Positions 36,019 to 48,809 of a stretch of DNA of 64,000 nucleotides are shown in pieces. Made by a program: the position numbers and the translations under genes. Source of the stretch: Phycomyces nitens (lineage: Eukaryota; Mucoromycota; Mucoromycetes; Mucorales; Phycomycetaceae). The notes beneath the pieces were generated by a model that saw nothing but the letters and a program-made list of their open reading frames with translations, was not told where the DNA came from and searched no databases. The DNA is taken from positions 1,488,001-1,552,000 of the forward strand of contig JAHRBC010000007.1 in the NCBI GenBank assembly GCA_022702545.1, given 5' to 3'. The first letter of the stretch is position 1, and each line of letters opens with the position of its first letter.

Positions 36019-38637
36019 ATGCCAAAGGACGACGCAACCACACCAGCACGCCCTCAACGATCCAACCAGAGCATGTCATCCACCTCACGCGACTTACGAT
36101 TCTCTTACGATGCCTTTACATCAAATCCCGTCGTGTCTGGTGCACGAGAAAAAGCCGTAGGAATGGCTCAGTCTGCCCGCGAATGGCTTTCTCCAACAAT
36201 ACCTGATTGGCGCGCACCTCTCTCTCAACTCGAGTCACTCACAACCGTGATGTTCAATCCACTTGCGGCCCATCCGGTTTACCGCAGCGAAACAATGGCA
36301 AAGGCAATGCAGCTCATGCAACAGCAACAGCAACAGAGTCAGCGCCCTAATTCATCGTCCATCTCGTCCGGATCTTCCGGGAAACAGATCGCCTGGCCTT
36401 CGAGTGCAGTGTTGCTACAGGCAGAGATACCCGAGTCAAGTGCGCCTCTTTCTCTATTCCAGGGCTTCTCTGCTGCATATCCATCATTTACTCACGGAAC
36501 TGCCAAAAAACAGCGGCATAAACGCAAGAAGCAATCCGGAACACCAAAATCATCTGCCCAAAAGGCCGCGACAAGTATGTGATTTTTAAGAAAACAAAAA
36601 AAAGAGGTTCAAGGAAGAATATTGTCAAGGATAATATAGAACAGCAACAACAACAAAAATGGAGGAGGGGAGGGGGGAAACCGAGAGCTGTACTGATATC
36701 TCTAGTTTATTTGCGTGTGTGCATGTTATCTGTCACACGTCAGAGGCCTCGCGTTCAATGACACAGCTGATTGCCGAACGAGAAAAGAGAATCAGAGAGA
36801 GCGATAAGTTGGAGATGCAAAAGGTATTGGATCCGGAGCACTCTTTGATGGACAAGCTTCTAACCTTCAATCCAGGCCTCGACCACTAATGAAGTGCTTC
36901 AAGTCAATCTTCAGATTGAAGAACTGATGAACAAGCGCAAACTACTTGAAGGAAAATGGGCCAAGTTAGAGTCAAAGGATCGGCATCTCAGGGCAAGCAG
37001 TGAGTAGAGATTGGTTTATGAGACGTGTAACTTACTGTTGTGCCAGTCGAGGAAATCACGGATGCCATGGCTGCTATTGAGGACGAAGGCCGTGATGATG
37101 GAAGCGTAAGGAGCAGAAGAGGACGTTCAACCAAGGAAGAGGAGTCTGAAGAGGAGATGGAAAGTGGGACCTGCTTCAAGGTAACAAGAGCTTTTAAAGA
37201 TGCCAAGAATATTGTATAAAGATTTGCTTATTTTTTAAAAAAAAACATAGACCTTTGAGGGACACGATGACCGGATTCTTGCCTTGGATTTCAACCATCC
37301 CCGAGGAATCATGGTATCTTCTTCTATGGATGGTACGGTGCGTGCCTGGGACCTGCACCGTAGCCGATGCTTGGGTACCTTGGAAGGTCATACCAGTCTT
37401 GTACGATGTCTCCAGCTAGACAACACTCGCCTGATTACTGGCTCTGACGATGGAACGATCAAACAATGGGATCTCTCTGTCGTGTCCGCACCCTCTCCTT
37501 CCTCTGTCAGTTCGTTCTCGGTCTATTCGAGCGAGCCTAGTTCACCTACCTTGTCAGCATTCACAACTCCAGATGAAGTCATTCCCCTTCCAAGTGAATG
37601 TTATCTTGGCTCCTTTGAGGGCCACTTGGCAGAAGTAACTGCTCTCTATGCAGATGAAAACACAGCAGTAAGGCATTTGACAACTAAAGAGGACAATTAC
37701 AAACCGCAATAATACTAATAATAATATTAATATTACTAATAATCAATAGGTATCTGGATCGAATGACAAGACGATGAAGCAGTGGGATCTTGAGACAAGA
37801 CAGTGTGTCCTTACTCTGGATGTGATGTGGGCAAGCAAGAGCACCGAAGCAACAAACTCCTGGAGCTCATTTGATCGCTGGTCACTTGATGGTCTTCAAC
37901 AAAGTCTGTTTGAACCTGCCAGTGATTTTGTAGGTGCATTGCAGTTCTGGAACTTTGCTTTGGCAAGTGGTACTCTTGATGGCAAGATCCGGATGTGGGA
38001 TTGTAAGTTGGTGGTTCTATGTGAGACAGGCTTGTAAATGACCAGAGAACACTATAGTGAGAACAGGACAGACGCATCGTACCCTACCTGGTCATAATGG
38101 TATAGTATCAAATAATGTAAAGATATACACACACGCAATATACTCAAATGGATTTTTTGTAGGCCCAGTTACATCGTTGCAATTTGATGAAGTCCACCTC
38201 GTTAGTGGCAGTACAGACAAAACTATTCGAGTAAGAAAAGGAGGACTTATTTGTCAATAACAAAGAAGTTGTTGAGATGGCTGACAGATTGGTAAATTAG
38301 ATTTGGGATTTGCGAACAGGCTCTGTATTTGATACCCTATCGTACACTGGCCCTGTAACAAGTCTCCAGTTCGATTCAGGCAAGATTGTCAGTGCAGGAA
38401 GTACATCTTCAATTGATGTAAGTGTGCAAAGAAGTGGTTGGGTGACAAAAAAAAAAGAGAGAGGTGGGTTGCTAATACTTCTTTTTCTTTCTTTAAAAAA
38501 TAAAGGTCTACAACCGTACATCTTTCCAACACAACACCTTGGCCGGACATACGGGTGCAGTGAACTCTGTCCGGTTTCGTAAGAATGTTCTGGCGAGTGG
38601 TGGAAAAGACAAGGTGGTTAAATTATGGACACTTTAA
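36019..38637 (+). CDS. MDV1: Mitochondrial division protein MDV1/CAF4-like WD40 adaptor
   Basis: About ten exons. Exon 1 (to about 36570) encodes a 184-residue N-terminal extension with a Q6 run and a basic [10 protein letters not shown] patch. Then come a coiled coil ([19 protein letters not shown] joined to [20 protein letters not shown]), an acidic [10 protein letters not shown] linker, and seven WD40 repeats: [92 protein letters not shown] and [15 protein letters not shown]. The last reads [14 protein letters not shown] before the stop. This order (N-terminal extension, coiled coil, WD40) is that of fungal Mdv1, which bridges Fis1 and dynamin Dnm1 on mitochondria during fission. The 52-nt intron ending at CCAG (about 36822-36873) was placed because it joins the coiled coil in frame. 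All introns are GT-AG. Confidence 0.88.
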
Positions 38638-40420
38638 AGAAGAGAGGTTTTCGGATCTTGGTTGGGTATTTTGGGGTTGAAGTTTTTATTTTTTATTTTT
38701 TTATTTTTTTTTATTTATTGAAAAGGATCGCTTTCAGATGAATTGTAAATTAAGTTAAATAGAAACCATTGTTTTTTTTTTATATATGCACAAATTTTGT
38801 AGCAACTAGCATTGTCTTTTATACAAATAATACATGTATAGATGTCACGATGGGTTTAAAGGGAAGGATTGCAAAAAAGGGGGAGTTTGATTGCTATTAG
38901 ATTTTAATTATCGATCTCGAGGTGTTGAAGATGATACGTCTTGTAATTAAAACGATACGAGCATTGGATTATATTAGTTTTAAACACGATTTCTGCTATA
39001 TATAATAATAATAATAGAATGCAGATAATAAAGTCAGGATAACAATTGCTGCATTTCTAGTCTTGGAATTTCTTGAACTTTTGTGAAAAATTACTAGACT
39101 CCAGAGAACAGGTATCAAAAGTGCATAAACAATAGGGGGACAATGGACAATTACGATGAATTTGGTAAAATAAAGTGAGAAATTAGTCGTTGAATAATTG
39201 CAGCCAACTGGTTTCTTAATACTGGAATCTTGGACCGGTTCAATGTAGTTGACAGAGAAATGTATAAAGGGTTGTATAGTGAATAATCTTTTTTTAAAAA
39301 AACAAGGGTTCGTGTATTACAAATAATGGTCCTGAATATGCCAATTATCTAATCCTAAATACACTGTTAATTATTAATGATAGGCACATACCATATGTCC
39401 AATGAATTGATGTTATTGATTAGTCTTAGTAAAGCTGTTTATGTGATCTATTATCACAAGCATTGTTTCACCAATTCCAAAAGAATAGCATATCTTGTGG
39501 TTCTTTGAGTTACTCAAGATTATGCTACATTTGCAGCAGTTGTATTGTCCAAATAACAGTTGTATATTCTAGTAAATCAGCTTATAAAGAAGATTCTAGC
39601 AAAAGCAGCCTTTTGGCTCCTCATCTATACACCAACTCTTGCAATACTATCTTCATACGACATTATTCTCAAGAATTTCAGCAAGTCTATCATTTAAAGG
39701 TTTCTTTTTTCATTGGTATATTAATTTACTGGATACACCAACTCTGTGAGCAAGTGGGCATTGCACCCACAAGATCTTTTTTTTTTGGAGTCGAATGCCC
39801 CTCTCTCTCTATCTCTCAATGATCTGGTGGCACTTTATGGACACCAAGATCCCCCCCAAAAAAAGTCAGTGTCTATTTAGTCACAAGATTAAAGGGCATC
39901 AATGACCCACAATGTTTCTTGATAGAATTTTGAAGACGATGAATACCTTGAACATACTCTATAAAAAAAAAGAGTCAACTTGGAGGCCAAATCACAGCCC
40001 AGGTTTTTTGGTCTATCTAGTTTATCAGCCCTTTTTCTATTTATTTACAAACTATCAAGGTCTGCAAAGCATACTTGAATACGTAGATTGTTTTGGGATG
40101 TACCAAATAATGACACTTTTATCAAGTATTTCATAATGACCCCTTTATCACCACTCTGGACACCAGACTACTCGATATATATATAAAAGAACTTTTGACC
40201 ATTAAAGCCTAGACTATAATATTCTCGATAGATGATACAGAAAAGATGTACAGTGGGCTATCATTTGATACACTCACCAAACAACGAGTATAGAGATATT
40301 TAATAGCCAAAAACCAAACCTCACTACAATATGGTGCATAGTGCGTATGAAACCAAATGTTTGTTACTTAAAGACACAGCTAAATTAAAAAGAGGTGCAT
40401 ATGAATTAATTCTCAATAAC

Positions 40421-40455
<35 letters not shown>

Positions 40456-41812
40456 CAATAATAATATTTTTTCTACTATTTAGAATCCATGATACACTGT
40501 ACAGATCTAATAAGTGTGCGATGACTAGGATAAATAACAGCATGCCATAGATAGCATTGATGTTTTTTTTTATAGCATTGGCATTATCCAAGTAGTCTTG
40601 ATCATTATCAGACAAGATCTGTAAAATCCATTATATTATTTCAATACACCAGTCTGTTTCTTGTAATGGTTCAATAGAAACTTCAACTCTTGGGATCTAA
40701 TCAATGATTGATCAATGCAAGTCTCAATTGGCTTTTACTACAGGACTATATCATTCAATAACTCTTGCAAGACCAACGGATAAAAAGTACCGTGCATTTA
40801 AACGGGGGGATATCTCTAGGAATCCTAGGTAATTGGCAATAATTGGACGAGATTGTAATTTATTTATCGGTAGGCCACAGAAATGCTAATAATAATAATA
40901 ATAATAATAATAAAGAGAGCAATTGGTTTGTATTGGTGTATTTGTTCAATATCTGGATGGGTTCAGAATATTGACAAAATAAAAACATAAAGTGATAAAG
41001 GTGATCTTTTGCCTATAATAATATGCCTTGTAAAAAAAAAGAGATTTATTGACTTACAATTGCGGTGCTCTAGACAGCTTGGAAATCGTCTCTCTTTCAC
41101 TCGACACTTGTATGGTTATTAGTGGCAAAAGTACAATCAGGATCCAATTATGGTCACAAGATATAAAGTTAATTGAACAGACATGATATTCAAGGTATAT
41201 TATTCATCTGAATCCCATTGGATATCATGTATTGCCGTTGACATTTGGCTTAAAAGCCATTCATTATTATTATTATTATTATTATGAATTTAAGATTGTA
41301 AATTATTATAGTCTAGTTAAATTCAGACTTTGCATATGATTATTCTAATTGTAATTATCATGGTTCAGTATTGATTGGTAAAACAAAACAAAACAAAAAA
41401 GAAAGGGCTCTGTAAACATTGGATATTTTGATATTAATCCTTTTGAACCGTAGAATGCAAACCACGATACCAATCTTTGCTTACCACGTTTAGCTTAATG
41501 ACACTTTTTATTCTCTCTTTTGGTATCAGTACTTTACTGCGATTATTCCCTGAGAGGAAATTACAGGTTCTAGAAATACCAATGCTCGTGTAATCTCCTT
41601 TGATGTTTAAGAAACAAGCCTTTGTCTGGGCAACAGGCGCACTGTTTAGGGACAAATATGGGCAAACAATGTCGATTTAAAGGTTAAGTATAGGTCACAC
41701 GATTTACCTACTATAGTCAGGCCTAATTTCGTTGTTATTCATCCATCTTTTTCTCCTTATAAATACAGAATATTACCATAACTGTCCATTCCATTTGTGT
41801 GTTAAAGACTTG
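38638..41812. other. Intergenic stretch, AT-rich, possible element remnants
   Basis: No confident gene. ORFs at 39463-39822 (plus) and 41434-41655 (minus, starting MSLNSAPVAQTKACF) are coding-like but have no motif I recognise. A 26-nt motif at about 39624-39648 matches 4901-4926. TAA/ATT microsatellites at 40423-40455, 40885-40912 and 41260-41284. Confidence 0.45.
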
Positions 41813-41880
41813 CTCTTTCTCCTCCTCTACCTTCTCCTCCTCTTCCTCCTCTTCTTCTTCTTTCTCTTTCTCTTTTGTTC
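41813..41880 (+). promoter_or_regulatory. Pyrimidine (CT) leader before GRR1
   Basis: An almost pure CT tract (CTCCTCCTCTACCTTCTCC and similar) ends 12 bp before the GRR1 start codon. Similar tracts precede the zinc-finger (21831-21862) and Pumilio (48761-48796) start codons. Such CT blocks often mark the transcription start zone in fungi. Confidence 0.5.
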
Positions 41881-41892
41881 TTTAAATATCTC

Positions 41893-43605
41893 ATGCCTGA
41901 TTCAACCCTAATGACCACAAAGAATCGAACAAAGGATGTACCGCCAGAACTCCTCATGCAGATCTTTGCCAACCTCATGCATCCCGTAGATCTTCTTCAA
42001 TGTGCATTGACCTGCAAGTCATGGAGTTACCATGCGCTTGAATTCCTATGGATCAAACCACTAATCGGCCACCCAGACAGCTGGGATCTGTTTTGCAATA
42101 CGACAAAACCAGGGAATATAACCCTCTTTCCTTACCTGAGCTTCATTCGTCGCATCAACCTCTCCCCACTATCCACAACTGTTCTAGACGAACAACTTGG
42201 TCAACTAAGCAGCTGCGAGCGGCTGGAAAAGATCACTCTCTCGGGCTGTGCGAATCTGACAGATTCCGGTCTGATCAATCTACTCAATCAGGGTGCATGC
42301 GAGAATCTTGTGTCTCTGGATCTCAGTGACATAACGATGATTAGTGACCTGACGATCCTAAAGATAGCCAAAGCATGCCCTCGACTTCAAGGTCTAAACC
42401 TGAGCATGCACAAGGACACTCAGGAAAGTTTCACCCTTATTACCGACATTGGCATTGTCGAGGTTGCAAAGTCCTGTAGGAGTCTCCGAAGAGTAAGCAA
42501 TACAATTTAAGAAACCAATGGGAATTTGGCCTATAAATATATATATATATAAAGAGAGAGAAAGACAAGAACTCATGGTGTCCAAATCCATTTTTTCACA
42601 TAGATTAAATTAAGCAATTTTGCACACGTCTCTGATGCATCGGCTATTGCCCTTGCCCACAATTGCCCAGGATTGGCGGAAATCGACTTGATAGGCTGTT
42701 CAATCACAAACACGGCAGTTTATGAAATATTCCTGAATTGCCGTGAACTCAAGGAATTCCGAGTGAATCACTGCTCACAATTAAGTCCATCCGCATTTAC
42801 ACAGTCAGCATTATCCACCATGTCAACCTCAAAGATCGATACACGCTACTTTGAACAGCTCAGGCTACTTGACCTCACAGGTGTAGTGATGCTGACGGAC
42901 GAAGCAGTCCAGAAAATTGTCTATGCTGCACCAAAGATCCGTAATCTAGTCCTCAACAAATGTTACAGCATATCAGACATTGGCCTATTAGCCATCTGTG
43001 AACTTGGTCGCTATCTACACTATCTTCATCTTGGACACTGTAGCCGGCTTACGGACTTTTCTGTCGTTCAGCTTGCCCGGAGTTGCACCCGTCTTCGCTA
43101 CCTTGACCTTGCCAGCTGCAGCCAGATTACCGATCGTTCTGTAACTGAGCTTGCAACCCTGCCTAAACTCAAGCGAATTGGGCTTGTAAAGTGTACCAGT
43201 ATAACCGATCAATCAATCTATGCACTCACCAGTCACATCAGAATCGCCACTACGCTTGAGCGTGTTCACCTCAGCTACTGTTCCAATCTCTCTGTACGGG
43301 CTGTCATGCAGCTTGTTACCTTTTGCCACAGACTCACCCATCTCAGTCTCACCCATGTCCCTGCATTCCTTGACACCGAACTCCAAAAGTTTTGTCGTGA
43401 GCCTCCTAGGGACTTTACTGGACCACAAATAAGAGATTTTTGCGTCTTTAGCGGCAAAGGTGTTCGGGAATTAAGGCACTATTTTCACACCTTGACCCCT
43501 GAAGATCGCGAGAGCCGATTTCCATTCCTGTCTCCAATCCACGCACCGTACAGGAGAAATGAAAACCCAATCGTTGTTCGTCCTTATGAAAGAACCCATC
43601 AATGA
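41893..43605 (+). CDS. GRR1: F-box/LRR protein, GRR1-type SCF substrate receptor, 2 exons
   Basis: Exons 41893-42492 and 42604-43605 give 533 residues. The F-box is at residues about 13-55 (DVPPELLMQIFANLMHPVDL, then CALTCKSW), which binds Skp1. It is followed by about twelve leucine-rich repeats of the cysteine-containing type, for example LEKITLSGCANLTDSGL, IRNLVLNKCYSISDIGLLAI, LHLGHCSRLTDFSVVQLA and LDLASCSQITDRSVTELA. The C-terminus contains FCVFSGKGVRELRHYF, a block typical of fungal Grr1 proteins. Grr1 selects phosphorylated substrates (cyclins, nutrient signalling proteins) for ubiquitylation by SCF. The ATG at 41893 follows a CT leader and directly precedes the F-box. The protein is shorter than yeast Grr1, lacking its long N-terminus. 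Its stop is 160 bp from the convergent RTC3-like gene. Confidence 0.88.
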
Positions 43606-43766
43606 AACTTGAATCCTTTTTTTCATATTGTCTCCTAATCTTTTGTACATTGTCTGTTTCTTATTGTTTTTTAAAAAAAAGCATGCGTATTATAGGTTTA
43701 TTCATAGCCTTGGATTGACCAACAACAACAGAAAAAAGAGTTAAAAACAAAACAAAAAACAAAAAA

Positions 43767-44152
43767 CTACATGTTCTTCTCTATACCACTTTCTACAATA
43801 ATGCCAACAATCTTATCCACATTGTTGGTATCAAACGCACTCCTATTACCAATCATTCAATTAATACATCATCATATTAAAAAAAAAGCTTTCATTTACA
43901 TACTCTAGTACGCCCTTTGAAGGCCGAATTGCTTCACCTGTACTGCTTCCATTGGGAGTCATCAAGACTTCAAAAGCTAAGAACAATATCAATATCAGTC
44001 TTGTTAACTTGATCTTACATACACTGCACAACGTCAATCAAGGGTATCGTCTTGTCCTTGCGCCATTTAGCAGCCATTCCCGGCACACCCACGACAAAGA
44101 ACTCATCATTGTCGTGTCTGAATATGATCTTTACGCCCAAAGATTTAGTCAT
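43767..44152 (-). CDS. SBDS N-terminal-domain protein, RTC3/YHR087W-like, 3 exons
   Basis: Spliced protein of about 92 residues. Exon 1 reads MTKSLGVKIIFRHDNDEFFV and GVPGMAAKWRKDKTIPLIDV, exon 2 SFEVLMTPNGSSTGEAIRPS and exon 3 SAFDTNNVDKIVGIIVESG. The KW+KDKTIPL-DVV-SFEV spacing and the closing DKIVxxILexG block match the stand-alone SBDS-domain family (yeast Rtc3). The family is related to the ribosome-maturation factor SBDS, but its members are single-domain proteins implicated in RNA metabolism and stress response; the precise role is unknown. Both introns are GT-AG. It is tail to tail with GRR1. Confidence 0.8.
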
Positions 44153-44991
44153 GGAGAATCAAGTTGTTGTATATTCAAGAAAGAATAAGAAGAAGAAGAA
44201 AAAGGGCGCGTTGAAATGGGTTGCGAGGCTTTTTTTTTTATATCCCTTTAATTCTTAGTGTAATGCAACGGAGTCTTAAATGCAATATGCTCTTGGAATA
44301 TTGCTCCATTGCTTTTTTGTATCTTGAACTAATTGTCAAAAGCCATTGTTATTTATTCATTTATTAATGGACATATATTTTTGTACGTTGAATGTCTTGG
44401 TTGTATAGATGAACAAAGATTATGGACCTTGGTGCAACTTGGCCAATTTGTTTCCTTACAATACAGCATATAAATTACCATTGATCAAGCGTGAGAAACT
44501 TTCTTGACTAGTGATTTAATTAATAATCATCGAGTGTGTCTGTCTATCTAATTACACGTCAGTCTACACAAATCACAGTAGGCAAGAAGAATGAACCAAT
44601 AGATCAAATATATGGCAAAATATACTTGATCATTCCAAAGTTGTCTTGTAAAAAGCAATAGTCTTTTTTTTTTTTTTGGATTATTTTATTTAGTACAAAG
44701 TATAATAAATGTCAAGAGCGTATTGCAGAATGACAAGCCATTTGTACTCTTGAAAGACACTTGAAATAAAATAAAAAAAAGGGTCGAGATGGAATAAAGA
44801 GTGAGAGTTTTGACGTATGGATTGCATAGATGCAGATTTAAATATACTCCCAAAGAAAGCATTGCCCAAATTTGTTCATTTTCTAGACCCAACCAGCCAA
44901 ATGTATATATATATATAAAGATACCAGGTACATTGAGGCCTTGGTTTTATATCTATAGTCATGGTATAATACAGGGGTAAAGATACATATT

Positions 44992-45051
44992 TTAATATAA
45001 AGTGTGACCACCACAAGCTTTTTTTATAGCAACCTTAACTCTGTCTGGCAT
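44992..45051 (-). pseudogene. C-terminal fragment of a Tc1/mariner transposase
   Basis: The minus strand reads MPDRVKVAIKKACGGHTLY and a stop. Tc1-family transposases end with a block of the form MPxRlxxVIxxxGGxTxY, so this is a convincing C-terminal remnant. The upstream sequence on that strand is no longer coding. Confidence 0.6.
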
Positions 45052-46035
45052 ATTCATAAGAACATACGGTGCTTTTGGGTCTAGTTTCTCTCACTCGTAA
45101 AAGGATAAGGGTCTGGGTGGGTGGAGGGGGGGTCATTAATATTGTTAATATACTAACTTTATATATTGGGCTGCAAATAAGAATATGGGATGGCCAGTAA
45201 TCAAATCGCTGGATTTCCCAATGATTATTCCCTCATGCTGTTATATGAGAAACCATGGCAACTGGCCCTATATTATTATTATTATTATTTTGAAATATAA
45301 ACATGGTCTCATGCTTTCTGTTTAATTGTTGATACCAGAAAACAGTGTTTAAACAATCTCAATTGACAAGGGCGTCTTGGTCAATGGATCCTTTAAGAAA
45401 AGACAAAGCCAAGACCACCAGAATCATCGATTGAAAATGTTCAGGTACGAAATATTCTGGTTCATTTATTTCTTGATGAGTAATCAAGCCAGTAGAAAAA
45501 AGGGCTCGGGAAAGAATAACAAAAAAAGGGGGGGCATTAAAGAAAGAAAGAAAGAAAAAAAAGGTTCATGTTTGATAAGGTGATTGTGGTAGTGATGGTG
45601 ATGGTGGTAATGGTGATGCATTTTGAGTGTATATCATTCATTGGATATCTGCTTTGACAGTTGGCTCTCCCAAGCCAGTTCAATGCATCCCCAACTGTAT
45701 ATACGTGGTGAGTGTTTCCTATTCCTACCAACATCTTGCCATATCGTTGATATATAGTTAATGATCCTCGATACAAAAGCATTGCAATTGGACAATTACA
45801 AAGTGACATGTAAAAATAAACAAGGTTTGTCCAATCTGGAAATTGCCTTTATTTTTAAATCAATTGACTTTATAATTGGACACAAAGTTATTGTACGACA
45901 CTGATTTACACTCAGTCGAATGTACACTTCTTGAAATTACTGTATCTAGTATATTTTAATTAACATTTCTGCTCCAAAGTACTTGATGATTCTTGCAATC
46001 CAGAATACTCTTGGTGTGTCTGTCATTCAAGAGAT

Positions 46036-46182
46036 CTAATTGGCTCTTTTCTCTCTCTCTTGAACTTTGATGTTTTTATTCTTGAGAACAGACTCAATGG
46101 ATGGGTACTCGTTTTTAGAGTTGACAAAAGCAATAATAATGCTGTTGGAAACAAAATCCTTGTTGGTGACCTTTTGGCTCAT
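46036..46182 (-). other. Small ORF, 48 codons, unassigned
   Basis: The ORF starts MSQKVTNKDFVSNSIIIAF, continues NSKNEYPSIESVLKNKNIKV and ends EREKRAN. Its balanced composition is unlike flanking noise, and after the stop the frame stays coding-like for about 30 codons. It may be the N-terminus of a decayed element or gene. Not recognised. Confidence 0.3.
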
Positions 46183-47976
46183 GATGATCTACGACACTAA
46201 AGATTAATAATTGTGCTGTATTATGAAATGAAGTCGAGGGAAGTCTTTGACTTTGGAAACGTATAGATTGTCAAAGATTTGAGTACAGAAAAAGAGGAAA
46301 AATTGGAATGAATATGTTTGATTGTCTATGGTTTCAACAAGGAGATACCTTTTGTTCTCTGGTCTGACAACACTCTAAAGGGACATCTTTCAAAAAAAAA
46401 AGTCGTTAGATTGGAATATTTTAGAGTGTATATTAGCTTAATATACTATACTCTTTATACAAAAGAGGCATTTATAGCTTCCTCTTTCCTTATTTCCAGG
46501 TTGTTTACAGCCAGAACATTTGTAATGGTCATGATTAGATAATAACATAAAGCATGGATATGTATGTGGTTTCATGGTATGCCTTAACATGTAAACCCAT
46601 GTTCTATTCTCGCATGCCATGGTCAAATCTTTTTCTTTGGAATGAGATACTGCTTCAAAGGACAGGATAATAAATACAAAGGTTTAAATAAGAAAGCTAA
46701 ATGTCAAAGATGTATTGTAGAAAAATAAGACACTGCTTTTGATATACCAATTATTTAATTTTACAGCATCATCTCATTCGAATATACCGATTTCAATTTT
46801 AAATGGTTTGTATAGACTGGTTACAAGAAAATATAATAAAACATTTATAAAGTATCATCTAATATGAATAACTGCATTGCATTCAATTGGATTTACTTGA
46901 ATGTAATTTTGAACTAGAGTACCGAATAACGTCAAGCAATCCAACCCGAGGCATTGTATATCAACAGTGATATATTAAAGTATTTAAAAAAAAATATTGA
47001 ATGATTAGTGAACAAAGCAACTATTTTCATCACTGCAAGCAATGTTTTATTGTAAAAAATCGAGTGGATCCCAAGCGTCGATTCTACCTGGCTTTCTAAC
47101 CAGAGAAACTGTACCAAAGATACACTTATTTGATAGTTATTGGACATTAAAATGGTGTATTGGACTGATATTATTGTTCTAGGAACGATAATTATCTGTC
47201 TAGAAATAAGAAGGTAATGTTGTCGTTTGAATTTTATTCTTGTTTAATAGAAGAAGAAGAAAAGATGTTTGATATACAACCAGAAATACTGCAGGACAAT
47301 ATCTATACATGTAAAAAAAAAAGATGACTGAAATGATACTTTAGTAACTATCCAAGCATAAAGCACAAAGAATAGAGTATGACAAGGAATCCTAAAGGAG
47401 TTTTACAAGTGGTCCAGTCTATCCAAACTCCAATTGATACATTTAATGTAATTCATAAAACAAAAATGCAATTGGGGATATAGCCTTGATTTTGTAAGTA
47501 TTTCCAAGAGTAGTATTAGCTATAGATATATAGATATATAGATATATACTTGAAATATTGTAACAACTTTTACTAATTTCACTCGGAAACTGGCATGATA
47601 AACGAGTGTTATTTTTGGATGCAATTGCGGATAAATATATATCCAGATTATGCATGAATTACAGAATTTTTTTTAAAAAATATATTTAAATAGCCAATAT
47701 TTTACTGTTTCAAAAAATAAAGACGACACATTTATAAAGTATTTGTCTATCAAAAAATAATAATAACAGAGATGATTAAACTAGTTTTGTTTTCCTATTA
47801 AATTCATTAGGCTGTCTAGATAAAGCCTAAACAACAACCAGGGCTTATAAGAATATATATATATATAAAAGAATCCGTGTCTTTGAACATCCTACTGTCT
47901 AAATTCAAGAGCTGGTGGCATTTTCATACTGCTCAACATCCCCACTTATTACAACCAAATCAAGTCTTGCCACAGT

Positions 47977-48135
47977 CTAGTAATTGTGAGCCAAGACATT
48001 GGGTTTTTGAGTAGTATTGTCGTGTAATTTCTGTATCAAGCTACGTAATTGGGCATTGTTCTGTGCCATCATATCAGTGTTTTGGGGTCAAGGTTCAACC
48101 TTTTTCTCCATCTCCTCTTTCGAAGCCTTTGCCTC
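47977..48135 (-). other. Possible short coiled-coil exon set, hypothetical
   Basis: The minus strand holds EAKASKEEMEKK after a CAG acceptor, then (after a possible 39-nt GTTGAA...ACAG intron) NNAQLRSLIQKLHDNTTQKP and VLAHNY before a stop. The composition is that of a coiled coil. The donor is weak and no convincing first exon was found, so this may be a pseudogene or a chance ORF. Confidence 0.25.
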
Positions 48136-48666
48136 CTGCCAGCACGCGCAAAGGGATCCTCGTGAAATTTTGATTGCTTTGAGACATATTTACTTCAATA
48201 AAAAAATCCCCTTACTTTCTGCCTGTGTGGGTTTTTTTTTACTGGGGCCTATTTTGATATTCGCAAGAGACGTCTTTTTACGATAATTATAAATGATATA
48301 TTTGCTCTTATTTGAAGAATATAATAGCCATATATAAAAATCATATGCACCCAAAAGCCAACTCCTTCAGGGTGATGTCAAGGAGAAGACAAGTTTGAGT
48401 AATGAGAAATGAAAATGTAATGTGTATATTATAAATATATATATAAAAGAAAAAAAACAAAGATCGCCTTAAAAAAAAATTCTGTGTATCTTTGGCTTGA
48501 ATCAGTCCAGCTTCTTGCCGATCCACCACCCTAAACATCTGCTCCCTTGACCTCACTTTACCTTTATATATACATGTTTAATTGTATGAATTAGAGAGTG
48601 TGTGTGGGTGTGTGTATAGATTTCTCCTTATTTTTTTTTATTTTATTTTTTTATTTTTTTTTATTT

Positions 48667-48703
<37 letters not shown>

Positions 48704-48809
48704 TTTTATATTTTTTTTTATATTTTATTATTCGTCTGTAATTTGCCTCTTTAATTTCTATCTCTTCTTCTTCTTCTTCTTCTTCTTCTTCTTCTTTGTA
48801 CTTTTAAGA

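Larger units (their letters stand above)
44153..48809. other. Long gene-poor AT-rich stretch with element fragments
   Basis: 4.6 kb without a confident gene. Holds a Tc1 transposase C-terminal fragment (44992-45051), an unassigned 48-codon ORF (46036-46182) and a possible coiled-coil exon set (47977-48135), each listed separately. Long ATATAT and T-rich tracts precede the Pumilio gene (48600-48740). Confidence 0.5.

Noticed and set aside
39747..39775. tRNA-like T-arm GTGGGCATTGCACCCAC
   Set aside because: No matching acceptor, D or anticodon stem around it.
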